NCBI RefSeq assembly: GCF_001189845.1
Contig: NZ_LFLZ01000048.1
Span: 1-64,000, forward strand
DNA: 64,000 nt
Source: Bradyrhizobium tropiciagri
GTDB lineage: Bacteria; Pseudomonadota; Alphaproteobacteria; Rhizobiales; Xanthobacteraceae
Direction of reading: 5' to 3'
Position numbers and translations under genes: made by a program. Positions 8,892 to 18,077 of this stretch are shown here, in pieces. Within the stretch, counting starts at the first letter, position 1; every line of letters starts with the position of its first letter. The notes under the pieces were generated by a model that did no database searches, was not told the origin of the DNA, and worked only from the letters and a program-made list of their open reading frames with translations.

Positions 8892-9968
8892 TTACCGTCT
8901 CAGCCGCCTGATCTGCTGCTGCCGGCTTTCGATCGGTTGCCGCACGGTCGCCGAAGCCGTGCAGGCTTGGCTGAGTCGTTTTCGTTCCTGCCATGGCCGC
9001 ACCACGTTGAGCCACAGCTCGCGCATGCCCATGATCGAGATCGAAATCCCGAACGGGATCAGGAAATAGAGGATCCGGAACACGACCAGCGTCGCCAGCA
9101 ACTGCTCCTTGCTGAACTCCGGCAGCGCCACCAGCATAGCGGCGTCGAACACGCCGATCGAGCCGGGGGCGTGGCTCGCAAAGCCGAGCAGCGTCGCCAG
9201 GATGAACACCACCGCCAGCGAGACGAAGTCGATATGTGGATCGGTCGGCATCAACAGATACATCGCGAGCGCGCAGAAGCCGAGATCGACCACGCCGATG
9301 ATGATCTGCAGCAGCGTCAGCTTGGCCGAGGGCAGCACCACCTTCCAGCCGTTCTGGCCGAGCTCGCGGCGCTTCTCGCCGGTCAAGAGCCAGACGAAAT
9401 AGGCGCCGATGCCGGCAAGGCAGCCGAGCGCGATCAGCCGGTTCATCGCCGGCGGCAGCAGGTCCATCGCCGATGCCGCGGAGGGGTGCCAGGCCATGCC
9501 GAAGCCGAGCACGAACAGATTGCCGAGCCAGAAGGTCAGGCCCGAGAGAAAGCAGATCTTGGCGACGTCGATCGCGGACAGGCCGTAATCGGAATAGATC
9601 CGGAAGCGGATCGCGCCGCCGGTGAAGACGGTGGCGCCGATATTGTGGCCGATCGTGTAGCTGGTGAAGCTCGATAGTGCTGCGATGCGGTAGGGGACGT
9701 GGTTCTTGCCGATCGTGCGCAGCGCGAAGAAGTCATAGAAGGTCAGCGTGCAGAACGCTCCGACCACGCAGAGCGCCGCGAGCGCGATCCGGTGCGGCGC
9801 GATGTCGGTCAGCGCGGTGAGGATGATCCCGGTATCGACGCCCTTCAGGGTGTGGACCAGCGTCGTGATCGCGAACACGATGATGAGCACGCTCGCAGCG
9901 ATCCCGAGCCGTTTCCAGCCGATCTTTTCCTTGAAGCCACGCCCGAGCGTGGTCAGCAGCCGAAGCAT
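8892..9968 (-). CDS. Lysylphosphatidylglycerol synthase TM-region (YbhN/UPF0104) membrane protein
   Basis: 358 residues with about eight hydrophobic segments and family signatures such as YTIGHNIGATVFTGGAIRFR and GFASHAPGSIGVFDAAML. This matches the membrane region shared with MprF, without the catalytic lysyl-transferase domain. Relatives are thought to move lipids across the inner membrane; the exact substrate is not predictable. The C-terminal 35 residues are basic and soluble. It lies 115 bp upstream of the esterase gene on the same strand, so the two could be co-transcribed. Confidence 0.85.
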   Translation of the reverse strand: MLRLLTTLGRGFKEKIGWKRLGIAASVLIIVFAITTLVHTLKGVDTGIILTALTDIAPHRIALAALCVVGAFCTLTFYDFFALRTIGKNHVPYRIAALSSFTSYTIGHNIGATVFTGGAIRFRIYSDYGLSAIDVAKICFLSGLTFWLGNLFVLGFGMAWHPSAASAMDLLPPAMNRLIALGCLAGIGAYFVWLLTGEKRRELGQNGWKVVLPSAKLTLLQIIIGVVDLGFCALAMYLLMPTDPHIDFVSLAVVFILATLLGFASHAPGSIGVFDAAMLVALPEFSKEQLLATLVVFRILYFLIPFGISISIMGMRELWLNVVRPWQERKRLSQACTASATVRQPIESRQQQIRRLRR

Positions 9969-10571
9969 TCATCCTCCCGGCAGGGACAATTTCAGTGGGA
10001 CCCGGTCACGGACGGCGACGGGTGACGGGCAAACGCACCGTACGCGATGACCCATAAGGCAAAACCGATGCGTTGTGCAGCCCTTGACAAGCCAACCTTC
10101 GGCTCCTGTCCAGCGTTGTTGTCATACTCGCTACATATGTTCTCGCTCTGCGGAATGTGAGTCGGGGCCATGCCGCGCGCCGCGGCGGGACCGCTGCGTG
10201 TTCCCTTCGATCGGCCATTCACAGCGATTTCGCCGGCATTTTTGCCGGTTTTGCCGCCGTTGCGGGGACTGCCAGAGCGGAACGAATAGACGATATGCAT
10301 CGGCATGGGGAGGTCGGGGCCGGCTGCGGCGTTTACTAAAGCGTGAAGTCGATACGCGCATCTGCGTGATCGGGCTGTGAACCGCGGTTGGGGCCGGAAT
10401 GAGGCGGCCGGAGCCCGGTCCGTAGGTCTATTGAGGCAAAACGCCGCGCAACATCGTTGCGGCCACACGGCCCGGCCGCCATCGCAATGCCACACTTCGA
10501 TCGATGGCGAAGTATCAATGAGAAACGAAGACCTATCTCTCGCATTGGTCGCGAAGAGCGAGGTCAAGACC
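9969..10571. other. Gene-free divergent region
   Basis: About 600 bp between the divergent flippase-like gene and the MFS exporter gene. No frame in it looks like a conserved protein. It must hold the promoters of both genes, but I could not single out boundaries with confidence. Confidence 0.5.
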
Positions 10572-11990
10572 ATGCAACGGACATCCCTGAACCTCCGGCG
10601 CGTGCCGGATCAGCGCGCGGCGTCGCATCGGCGGCCGGCCGGGCTTGCGGCGACGTTGACGCTCGCTGCCATGAGTCTCGGTTACGGCGTCGTGCAGCTC
10701 GACGTCACCATCGTCAATACGGCGCTCAACGCCATCGGCGCCTCGCTCGGCGGCGGCGTGGCCGAGCTGCAATGGGTGGTCAGCGCCTACACCATCGCCT
10801 TCGCCGCCTTCATCCTGACCGCGGGCGCGCTCGGCGACCGGATCGGCGCCAAGCGCATTTTCATGGCCGGCTTTGCCATCTTCACCGCGGCATCGCTCGC
10901 CTGCGCGGTCGCGCCTGATGCCGCGACGCTGATCGCCGCGCGCTGCGTGCAGGGACTGGCCGCGGCCATCCTGGTGCCGAACTCGCTCGCGCTGCTCCGC
11001 CACGCCTATGCCGACGAGACGGCGCGCGGACGCGCGGTCGGCGTCTGGGCCGCCGGCGCCAGCCTTGCCTTGACCGCCGGCCCGTTGGTCGGCGGCGCGC
11101 TGATCACGCTGGTCGGCTGGCGCGCGATCTTCCTGGTCAATCTGCCGATCGGCCTCGCCGGGCTGTGGCTCGCCTGGCGCTTTGCCGGCGAAACCACCCG
11201 CCATCAGCAGCACCGGCTCGATCTGCCCGGGCAACTTGCGGCGATCGCCGCGCTCGGCACGCTGGCCGGCGCGCTGATCGAAGGTGGTGCGCTTGGCTGG
11301 GACAGCCCATTCGTGATCGCAGGCTTCGCGCTGGCTGCCGTCTTCTCGCTGCTGTTCGTCTGGCGCGAGGCGCGCGCGGCGCAGCCGATGCTGCCGCTCT
11401 CGCTGTTCAGCCACAGGATGTTCGCGCTGACCTCGATGGTCGGCCTCTTGGTCAACGTCGCGTTCTACGGACTGATCTTCGTGCTCAGCCTCTACTTCCA
11501 GCAGGTCAACGGACTATCCGCGTTCGCAACCGGCCTCGCGTTCGTGCCGATGCTCGGCGCCGTGCTGCCCGCCAACCTGGTCGCGCCGCATGTCGCGGAG
11601 CGGATCGGCGCGCCGGCGGCCATCGCATTGGGCGCCGCGATCTCGGCCGCCGGATGCCTGGCGATGCTGTTGATCGGTCCCGGCACGACCTATCCCGCGA
11701 TCTGCCTGCAACTGCTGGCGATCAGCGGCGGCCTCGGCCTCCTGGTGCCGCCCTTGACCTCGACGCTGCTCGGCAGTGCCGAGCCGCAGCATGCCGGGAT
11801 CGCGGCCGGGGTGCTGAATGCGACCCGGCAGACCGGCAGCGTGCTCGGCGTCGCGCTGTTCGGCTCGATGGTCGGCCGGTCCGCGGCCTTCATCGCCGGC
11901 CTGCATGCGGCCCTCGTGATCTCCGCCGGCGTCTTGCTTGCCGCCGCCGCGCTGGTCTGGATCGGCGCCTCATCACCAGCGCGGCGGTGA
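10572..11990 (+). CDS. MFS multidrug exporter, DHA2 (14-TM, EmrB/QacA-like) family
   Basis: 472 residues from the ATG at 10572, which has GAGG eight bases upstream. The conserved membrane-1 motif LDVTIVNTALNAIG and loop-2/3 motif LGDRIGAKRIF place it in the DHA2 drug:H+ antiporter family, and the hydrophobicity fits 14 membrane segments. It would expel drugs or metabolites across the inner membrane using the proton gradient. No membrane-fusion partner or regulator gene is adjacent. An upstream in-frame ATG at 10518 is possible but adds a polar stretch. Confidence 0.88.
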   Translation: MQRTSLNLRRVPDQRAASHRRPAGLAATLTLAAMSLGYGVVQLDVTIVNTALNAIGASLGGGVAELQWVVSAYTIAFAAFILTAGALGDRIGAKRIFMAGFAIFTAASLACAVAPDAATLIAARCVQGLAAAILVPNSLALLRHAYADETARGRAVGVWAAGASLALTAGPLVGGALITLVGWRAIFLVNLPIGLAGLWLAWRFAGETTRHQQHRLDLPGQLAAIAALGTLAGALIEGGALGWDSPFVIAGFALAAVFSLLFVWREARAAQPMLPLSLFSHRMFALTSMVGLLVNVAFYGLIFVLSLYFQQVNGLSAFATGLAFVPMLGAVLPANLVAPHVAERIGAPAAIALGAAISAAGCLAMLLIGPGTTYPAICLQLLAISGGLGLLVPPLTSTLLGSAEPQHAGIAAGVLNATRQTGSVLGVALFGSMVGRSAAFIAGLHAALVISAGVLLAAAALVWIGASSPARR

Positions 11991-12185
11991 GCGAAGCTTG
12001 CTCCTAACCGGCGGCCGCCGATGGGCAGCCGAGCCTGCCGGCCGAATTGTGTGTGAGGACTGCGGTTTTCCTCGACGGTACTCCGTGCATTCAAGGCTTC
12101 TTCACCATGCGTGGAACCTTGCTGCGGTGCGTTACCGTTCGTACACGAATACGCTTGTTCTTATGGGTCCATAACGGGGGCCTAT

Positions 12186-14588
12186 ATGTATCGCGTACTC
12201 ACCTGTCTCACCTTGGAACATGACTGGCGGTTGGTCGTCCTTGGTGGGGTGATCTGCTTGCTCGCAAGCGCCGTCGCGATCAGCCTGTTTCACCGGGCCC
12301 GCGCCGCCCAGGGCCGCGCCCGCGAGATCTGGATCGGCCTCGATGCGGCGGTCGGCGGTTGCGGCATCTGGGCCACCCATTTCGTCGCCATGCTGGCCTA
12401 CGATCCCGGCATCGAGGCCGGATACAACATTCCGATCACGCTGCTGTCGCTGGTGCTCGCGGTTGCGATCCTGGCCGTCGGCCTTGCCGTCGCAGCGCTC
12501 GATGAACGCTGGTGGACGGTCGCCGCCGGTGGCGCCATCGTCGGCATCGGTGTCGCGGCGATGCATTACACCGGCATGCTTGGGCTGGAATTGCCCGCCC
12601 GCATCGTCTGGTCGCCCGGCATCGTCGTGACCTCGATCGTATTCGGAAGCCTGTTCGGCGCGCTCGCGCTGGTGGTTGCGACACGCGGCGAACGTTTTGG
12701 CACCACTGCGGCCGCGACCGGTCTCCTGACGGTTGCGATCGTCTCGCATCATTTCACCGGAATGGGTGCGGTGACGCTGGTCCCGGACCCGACCATCGTT
12801 CCCGATGGGCTTTCGGTCTCGCCGCGCGTGCTCTCGTTCATGACCGCGGTTGCCGCCTTCGCGATCCTCGGGCTGTCGCTGATCGCCTCTATCCTCGATC
12901 GCCGCGCGAAGACCGAGCTTCACAAGCAGAAGATGGTGCTGGATACCGCGCTCGAGAACATGTCGCAGGGGCTCTGCATGTTCGATGCTGACGGCCGCAT
13001 CATGCTGTTCAACGAGCGCTACAGCGAGATGATGGGGCGCAATCGGGTGCCGCTGCAGGGCCGTTTGCTGATCGACGTCCTGCAGGACCTGCATTCCATC
13101 GGCGAGTGGGACGGCGATCCCGAGGAATTCTGCAATGCGCTCGTCGCCGAGGCAAAGGCCGGCAACGGCGCGACGCGGATCGTCAGCCGCAACGAGCGCG
13201 CGATCCGTGTCGTCGACCAGCCGATGAAGGGCGGCGGCTGGGTCGCGACCTTCGAAGACATCACCGAATGGCAGCAGGCCCAGGAACAGATTTCGCACAT
13301 GGCGCGGCATGACGCGCTGACCAACCTGCCGAACCGCACGCTGTTCCGCGAGCAGCTCGAGAAGGCCTCGCGATTGGCCAAGCGCTCCGACCAGCTCGCG
13401 GTGCTGTGCCTCGATCTCGATCATTTCAAGGAGATCAACGACACGCTCGGACATCCGGTCGGCGATGCGCTGCTGCGCGAGGTCGCGCGCCGGCTCGGCG
13501 AATGCGTGACCGAGCACGACACCGTGGCGCGGCTCGGCGGTGACGAATTCGCCATCGTGCAGTTCTGCAGCAATTGCGAGCCCTCCGTGGTGTCGTCGCT
13601 GGCAAGTTGCGTGGTCGAGCGGATCGCCGCGCCCTACGAGATCGAAGGCCACCAGCTCGTGATCGGCGTCAGCATCGGCATCTCGCTCGCACCCGAGGAC
13701 GGCAAGGATCCCGACGAACTGCTGCAAAAGGCCGATCTCGCACTGTACCGCGCCAAGGCCGATGGCCGCGGCACCTACCGGTTCTTCGAGACCGGGATGG
13801 ATGCGCGCGCGCAGGCGCGCCGGCTGCTGGAGCGCGACCTGCGGCTCGCGCTCGAACGCGACGAGTTCGAGGTCTATTACCAGCCGATCCGCGATGTCGA
13901 GGGCGATCGGGTCGTCGCCTTCGAGGCGCTGGCGCGCTGGAATCACGCGCAGCGCGGGCTGATCGCGCCCAACAATTTCATCCCTGTCGCCGAGGAAACC
14001 GGACTGATCGTTCCGCTCGGCGAGATCGTGCTGCGCAAGGCTTGCGTCGAGGCCGCAAGGTGGCCCGCGGACATCGCGGTTGCCGTCAACCTGTCTCCGG
14101 TGCAGTTCAAGAATCCGAGCCTGGTGTCGTCGGTAAGGGCGGCGCTGGATGCGTCGGGCCTGTCGCCGGATCGGCTCGAGCTCGAGATCACCGAATCGGT
14201 GCTGCTGCAGAACAGCGAGACGACGCTCGCGGTGCTGCACGAGCTGCGTGGTTTCGGCGTCCGCATCTCGCTCGACGATTTCGGCACCGGCTATTCGTCG
14301 CTGAGCTATCTGCGCAGCTTCCCGTTCGACAAGATCAAGATCGACCGTTCGTTCGTGACGGATCTTGCGACGCGCGAGGACTCGATGGCGATCGTGCGTG
14401 CGGTCACCGGTCTCGGCAAGAGTCTCGGCATCGTCACCACGGCGGAGGGCGTCGAGACCGATACCCAGTTCGACCTGCTGCGTCAGGAAGGCTGCACGCA
14501 GGCGCAGGGCTATCTGTTCAGCCCGCCGCGGCCGGCGGCTGACGTCGCCAAGATGTTGCGCCGGGCGCCGGAACGGTCGGTGGCCTGA
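12186..14588 (+). CDS. MHYT-PAS-GGDEF-EAL cyclic-di-GMP enzyme
   Basis: 800 residues. An N-terminal MHYT sensor (residues about 10-230) has three repeats bearing ATHFVAM, AMHYTGM and SHHFTGM, a membrane domain thought to bind copper and sense gases. A PAS-like domain follows (about 255-365), then a GGDEF cyclase domain with intact RLGGDEF near residue 450, then an EAL phosphodiesterase domain with FEALARW near 579 and DDFGTGYSSL near 698. Both catalytic motifs look intact. The product-inhibition I-site (RxxD before GGDEF) is absent (TEHD). The ATG at 12186 follows a GGGGG ribosome-binding stretch. It likely links a redox or gas signal to c-di-GMP and motility. Confidence 0.95.
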   Translation: MYRVLTCLTLEHDWRLVVLGGVICLLASAVAISLFHRARAAQGRAREIWIGLDAAVGGCGIWATHFVAMLAYDPGIEAGYNIPITLLSLVLAVAILAVGLAVAALDERWWTVAAGGAIVGIGVAAMHYTGMLGLELPARIVWSPGIVVTSIVFGSLFGALALVVATRGERFGTTAAATGLLTVAIVSHHFTGMGAVTLVPDPTIVPDGLSVSPRVLSFMTAVAAFAILGLSLIASILDRRAKTELHKQKMVLDTALENMSQGLCMFDADGRIMLFNERYSEMMGRNRVPLQGRLLIDVLQDLHSIGEWDGDPEEFCNALVAEAKAGNGATRIVSRNERAIRVVDQPMKGGGWVATFEDITEWQQAQEQISHMARHDALTNLPNRTLFREQLEKASRLAKRSDQLAVLCLDLDHFKEINDTLGHPVGDALLREVARRLGECVTEHDTVARLGGDEFAIVQFCSNCEPSVVSSLASCVVERIAAPYEIEGHQLVIGVSIGISLAPEDGKDPDELLQKADLALYRAKADGRGTYRFFETGMDARAQARRLLERDLRLALERDEFEVYYQPIRDVEGDRVVAFEALARWNHAQRGLIAPNNFIPVAEETGLIVPLGEIVLRKACVEAARWPADIAVAVNLSPVQFKNPSLVSSVRAALDASGLSPDRLELEITESVLLQNSETTLAVLHELRGFGVRISLDDFGTGYSSLSYLRSFPFDKIKIDRSFVTDLATREDSMAIVRAVTGLGKSLGIVTTAEGVETDTQFDLLRQEGCTQAQGYLFSPPRPAADVAKMLRRAPERSVA

Positions 14589-14768
14589 TCGGATTCGTGT
14601 CGGACGTGCTGTCTTGACGCAAACCGGCGTCCACCTGGCGCGGGCGTTGCTCACAAATTGGTAGCGTCCGCTTTGCACTTGAAAGGCGACGTTGAAACCG
14701 GGATGTCGGCGTGTCGGCCTTGGGGCCATTAACGGACGTAGATCGGCTGAATTGCGCCCAGGACAGAG

Positions 14769-15296
14769 TCAACCACAACAAGGCTGTTTAGTGTTAGGTG
14801 CGCAGCAGGATTGCTGCTCCTGCAGCCATCGGTCGCGCGGCTTGCAACTCGATGGACGCGCCGACAGATAGACGCGGATCGCGGTGTCGCCTGCATCCAT
14901 CCGTTCCGCGCGATAGATTTGCATCGGCCGCACGCCATCGCTCACCTCAAAGGTCAGCTTGGCCTGCGGATCGAAGCCGACGGCCTGGTCGACCTTGCGG
15001 ATGATCGCGAGAAACTTCCCGGCAGGCATGTGGCCGCGGTTTTCCTCCTCGATGTCCCAGAGCTGAATGAAAGTCTCGCTCCAGCTTTCAGGGTTCGCGC
15101 CGCAATCGAGCCCCCTGAATGAACCGGTTCTGACCTCGGTCACGTGGTAGCTGGGGCGGACATCCCGGCCGCCGTAGCTGAAGATCAGCGGCTTCTCCCT
15201 GTGCGTCTGCAGGCCGGAAAGGAGGGCCGCGGCTGAAAGCTCGTCCACCGGGAGCAGGGCGCCGACGACCGATCGGGTATTGGCAAGTGTGTCCAT
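14769..15296 (-). CDS. DUF6428 family protein of the arsenic cluster
   Basis: 175 residues, divergent from arsR. The body resembles the small DUF6428 proteins found beside ars genes (motif HVTEVRTGSFRGLDCG). The extreme C-terminus carries two Cys pairs, CCAPN and CCG, plus nearby single cysteines, which could bind As(III) or another soft metal. The ATG at 15296 is preferred over one at 15311 because GAGG precedes it and because the presumed operator then lies upstream. No enzymatic role is known. Confidence 0.75.
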   Translation of the reverse strand: MDTLANTRSVVGALLPVDELSAAALLSGLQTHREKPLIFSYGGRDVRPSYHVTEVRTGSFRGLDCGANPESWSETFIQLWDIEEENRGHMPAGKFLAIIRKVDQAVGFDPQAKLTFEVSDGVRPMQIYRAERMDAGDTAIRVYLSARPSSCKPRDRWLQEQQSCCAPNTKQPCCG

Positions 15297-15311
15297 GGCT
15301 GCTATCCTCAT

Positions 15312-15327
15312 TTCAATGGTTGTTGAA
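15312..15327. promoter_or_regulatory. Candidate ArsR operator in the divergent arsR/DUF6428 promoter
   Basis: TTCAA-N6-TTGAA inverted repeat in the 49-bp gap between the two divergent start codons. A single ArsR dimer bound here could repress both directions. The symmetry is seen; the function is inferred. Confidence 0.45.
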
Positions 15328-15345
15328 TTGTAGGATTATCGAAAG

Positions 15346-15705
15346 ATGGAGGAGCGTCAAGCCCGAACCGCTTTCGCCGCGCTGTCGCAGGAAACGCGGT
15401 TGCGGATCGTGCGGTTGCTGGTGCGGGCCGGTCCCGATGGAATGGCGGCGGGGGCGATCGCCGAAGCGGTCGCGGTGTCGCCATCCAACGTGTCCTTCCA
15501 CCTGAAGGACCTCGAGCATGCGGGCATGATCGTGCCGCGCCGCGAGGCGCGTTCGATCATCTATTCGGCCGACTTCAATGGCTTGCGCGATCTCATCGCG
15601 TTCCTGATGAAGGATTGCTGTGCGGGCCATCCGGAGATTTGCGCGCCAGCGCTCGCTGAGGCCCAATGCAGGCCGTTCACTACCAAGAAGAAGGCGCGTG
15701 CCTGA
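15346..15705 (+). CDS. arsR: ArsR-family arsenic-responsive repressor
   Basis: 119 residues with a winged-helix DNA-binding domain (VSPSNVSFHLKDLEHAGMI as the recognition region). The C-terminal motif CCAGHPEIC resembles the As(III)-binding cysteines of the ArsR group whose sensor site is at the C-terminus. It would repress the ars genes until arsenite binds. It is the first gene of a tightly packed operon: its TGA overlaps the ATG of the aquaporin gene by one base. Confidence 0.92.
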   Translation: MEERQARTAFAALSQETRLRIVRLLVRAGPDGMAAGAIAEAVAVSPSNVSFHLKDLEHAGMIVPRREARSIIYSADFNGLRDLIAFLMKDCCAGHPEICAPALAEAQCRPFTTKKKARA

Positions 15706-16391
15706 TGCCCGACTTCGACCTGCCGCGGCGCCTTGCGGCCGAGGGCCTTGGGACCTTGCTTCTGGTCGCGACCGTCGTCGGCTCCGGCATCATGGCCGAG
15801 ACTTTGACCAGGGACGTCGCGTTGGCGCTGCTCGGCAACACGCTTCCGACCGGCGCCATTCTGGTGGTGCTGATTACGATCCTTGGACCGATATCCGGCG
15901 CGCACTTCAATCCGGCGGTGACACTGGTGTTCACGCTCAAGGGCGAACTCCGTCCGCCGCACGCCGCGCAGTACATTGCGGCGCAGGTACTCGGGGGCAT
16001 CCTCGGCGCGATGGTCGCGCATGCTATGTTCGGCCTGCCGCTGCTGGAGATCTCTGCGAAGGCAAGGACCGGCTTTCCGCAGTGGTTTGCGGAATTCGTT
16101 GCCGCGTTCGGACTGATCGCGACGATTATCGGCGGCCTCCGATTTCGTGAGGCTTCGATACCATGGCTGGTCGGGCTCTACATCACGGCCGCCTACTGGT
16201 TCACCGCATCCACGTCTTTCGCCAATCCGGCCGTCGCCATCGCACGCTCGTTCACCGATACGTTTTCCGGTATCCGCGCTCAGGATCTGCCGGGCTTCGT
16301 CGTCGCCGAAATCCTGGGGGCCATGGTGGCGCTTGCCTTCATGACCTGGCTGCTGCGGGGCGCTGAAACCACCAAGGAAGCGATCCGATGA
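15705..16391 (+). CDS. aqpS: Aquaglyceroporin of the arsenic operon (AqpS-like)
   Basis: 228 residues, six membrane segments and the two half-helix motifs HFNPAVT and FANPAVAIAR of the MIP channel family. In Sinorhizobium meliloti an aquaglyceroporin (AqpS) replaces the ArsB pump in an arsR-aqpS-arsC-arsH operon and lets arsenite made by ArsC flow out. The same order arsR-aqpS-arsC is present here. The start overlaps the arsR stop, and the end overlaps the arsC start by four bases, so translation is probably coupled. Confidence 0.9.
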   Translation: MPDFDLPRRLAAEGLGTLLLVATVVGSGIMAETLTRDVALALLGNTLPTGAILVVLITILGPISGAHFNPAVTLVFTLKGELRPPHAAQYIAAQVLGGILGAMVAHAMFGLPLLEISAKARTGFPQWFAEFVAAFGLIATIIGGLRFREASIPWLVGLYITAAYWFTASTSFANPAVAIARSFTDTFSGIRAQDLPGFVVAEILGAMVALAFMTWLLRGAETTKEAIR

Positions 16392-16813
16392 CGATCACGA
16401 TCTATCATAACCCCGATTGCGGGACGTCGCGCAACACCCTGGCCATGATCCGTCAAGGCGGGGAGGAGCCAGAGATCGTCGAATATCTCAAGACGCCTCC
16501 CTCGCGCGACGCGCTGGTTTCGCTGATCGCGGCCATGGGCATGACGCCGCGGGCGCTGCTCCGCGAGAAGGGCACGCCTTATGCCGCTCTCGATCTTGCC
16601 AATCCGAAATGGAGCGACGACGAGCTGATCGACTTCATGATCGCACATCCGATCCTAATCAATCGGCCGATCGTGGTCTCGCCGAAGGGCGTGAAGCTGT
16701 GCCGGCCATCCGAGGCTGTTCTTGATCTCCTCGCGGTCGCCGGCATCGGCCAGTTCGTCAAGGAAGACGGAGAGGTGGTTTCGCTGAAGACGCCGGGCGC
16801 GCGCGCTGGATGA
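16388..16813 (+). CDS. arsC: Arsenate reductase, glutaredoxin-coupled type
   Basis: 141 residues with the catalytic Cys11 in NPDCGTSR and the conserved RP stretches (INRPIVVSPKG and CRP) that position arsenate. It reduces arsenate to arsenite in the cytoplasm using glutathione and glutaredoxin. It overlaps the aquaporin gene upstream and the MFS gene downstream by four bases each (ATGA), so all four genes are one transcript. Confidence 0.95.
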   Translation: MTITIYHNPDCGTSRNTLAMIRQGGEEPEIVEYLKTPPSRDALVSLIAAMGMTPRALLREKGTPYAALDLANPKWSDDELIDFMIAHPILINRPIVVSPKGVKLCRPSEAVLDLLAVAGIGQFVKEDGEVVSLKTPGARAG

Positions 16814-17973
16814 GCCGCCGCACAGACAACGTGCTAATCGTCGCGCTCGGCACCACGCAGACCATTGCCTGGGCATCGAGCTATTATCTGCCGGCTATTC
16901 TCGCTGACCCGATCGCGCACGACCTCGGCATCTCGACGAACTGGCTGTTTGCCGCGTTCTCGATGGCGCTGGTGATCTCAGGATTGCTCGGTCCGCGTGT
17001 CGGCCGCCAGATCGACCGGATGGGTGGGCGCGAAGTGCTCTGCGCGTCCAACCTCATTTTGGCGTCCGGTCTGATCCTGCTCGGGCTTTCGCAGGGCGGC
17101 GTTCTGATGGCGGTGAGCTGGCTGCTGCTCGGCGTCGGCATGGGTCTTGGCCTGTATGATGCGGCCTTCGCAGCGCTCGGGCGCATCTATGGCGACGCAG
17201 CCCGCCGTTCCATTACCGGCATCACATTGATCGCGGGCTTTGCGAGCACGATCGGCTGGCCGCTCAGCGCGTGGGGACTGGCAACGATCGACTGGCGCTG
17301 GACTTGCTTCGGCTGGGCGGCTGCGCACATTCTGATCTGCCTGCCGCTGAACGGTTTGTTGATCCCCAAATTGAAGAGAGAGCATCGGATCGCAGCCGAC
17401 ACGCCAACGCCGCATATTCTGATCGACCGCGCGATGGTGCTGCTGGCCTTTGCTTTCGCGGCCGCCTGGAGCGTCACGTCGGCGATGGCGGTTCACTTGC
17501 CGCGCATTCTTGAGTCGTTGGGCGCAACGCAGGCGCAGGCGATCGCGGCAGGCGCGTTGATCGGCCCGGCGCAGGTGGCGGCGCGCATTGTCGAAGCGAG
17601 CCTGCTGAAGCGTTTCCATCCGCTGTGGTCAGCACGATTGGCCTGCATCACGCACCCCTTGGGCGCCTGCGTGATCGGCTTGTTCGGCGGTGGCTTTGCC
17701 GGAGTCTTCGCGCTGCTGCACGGCGCTGGAAACGGAATCCTGACGATCGCGCGCGGCACGCTGCCGCTGGCGATCTTCGGTCCAAAGGATTACGGCTACC
17801 GCCTGGGGCTGCTCGGCGCGCCGTCGCGGCTGTCTCAAGCGATCGCGCCGCTGGCATTCGGCTTCCTGATTTCACCGCTCGGCGGCTATACGCTTGCGGT
17901 TACGTCGGCCCTGAGTTTGGCTGCACTCGCGGCGTTGTTCGCACTCAAGGCAGGGAGGGACACTTCTACCTAG
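16810..17973 (+). CDS. MFS transporter of the arsenic operon (ArsK-like candidate)
   Basis: 387 residues with about 12 membrane segments and MFS features (GRQIDRMGGREVL in loop 2/3). Its position as the last gene of arsR-aqpS-arsC, translationally coupled to arsC, implies an arsenic export role. ArsK of Agrobacterium is an MFS arsenic efflux protein found in such clusters. ArsJ is less likely because no GAPDH gene accompanies it. The assignment rests mainly on context. Confidence 0.75.
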   Translation: MSRRTDNVLIVALGTTQTIAWASSYYLPAILADPIAHDLGISTNWLFAAFSMALVISGLLGPRVGRQIDRMGGREVLCASNLILASGLILLGLSQGGVLMAVSWLLLGVGMGLGLYDAAFAALGRIYGDAARRSITGITLIAGFASTIGWPLSAWGLATIDWRWTCFGWAAAHILICLPLNGLLIPKLKREHRIAADTPTPHILIDRAMVLLAFAFAAAWSVTSAMAVHLPRILESLGATQAQAIAAGALIGPAQVAARIVEASLLKRFHPLWSARLACITHPLGACVIGLFGGGFAGVFALLHGAGNGILTIARGTLPLAIFGPKDYGYRLGLLGAPSRLSQAIAPLAFGFLISPLGGYTLAVTSALSLAALAALFALKAGRDTST

Positions 17974-18077
17974 ATTGGCGTTCCAGCGGGTCCGCCCTGG
18001 ACCATAAGCCGTCTGCGGCGGCCAAGCGGAGCGACCTCCGCTTTACCTCGGAGTCCGGACGTTTACGAGGAGGCGCG

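Noticed and set aside
12132..14729. 865-codon minus-strand frame across the MHYT-GGDEF-EAL gene
   Set aside because: Plus-strand domains are unmistakable; the antisense frame is low-complexity Arg/Asp/His/Gln typical of a shadow.
16810..17973. ArsJ assignment for the MFS transporter
   Set aside because: ArsJ is paired with a dedicated GAPDH gene, which is absent here.
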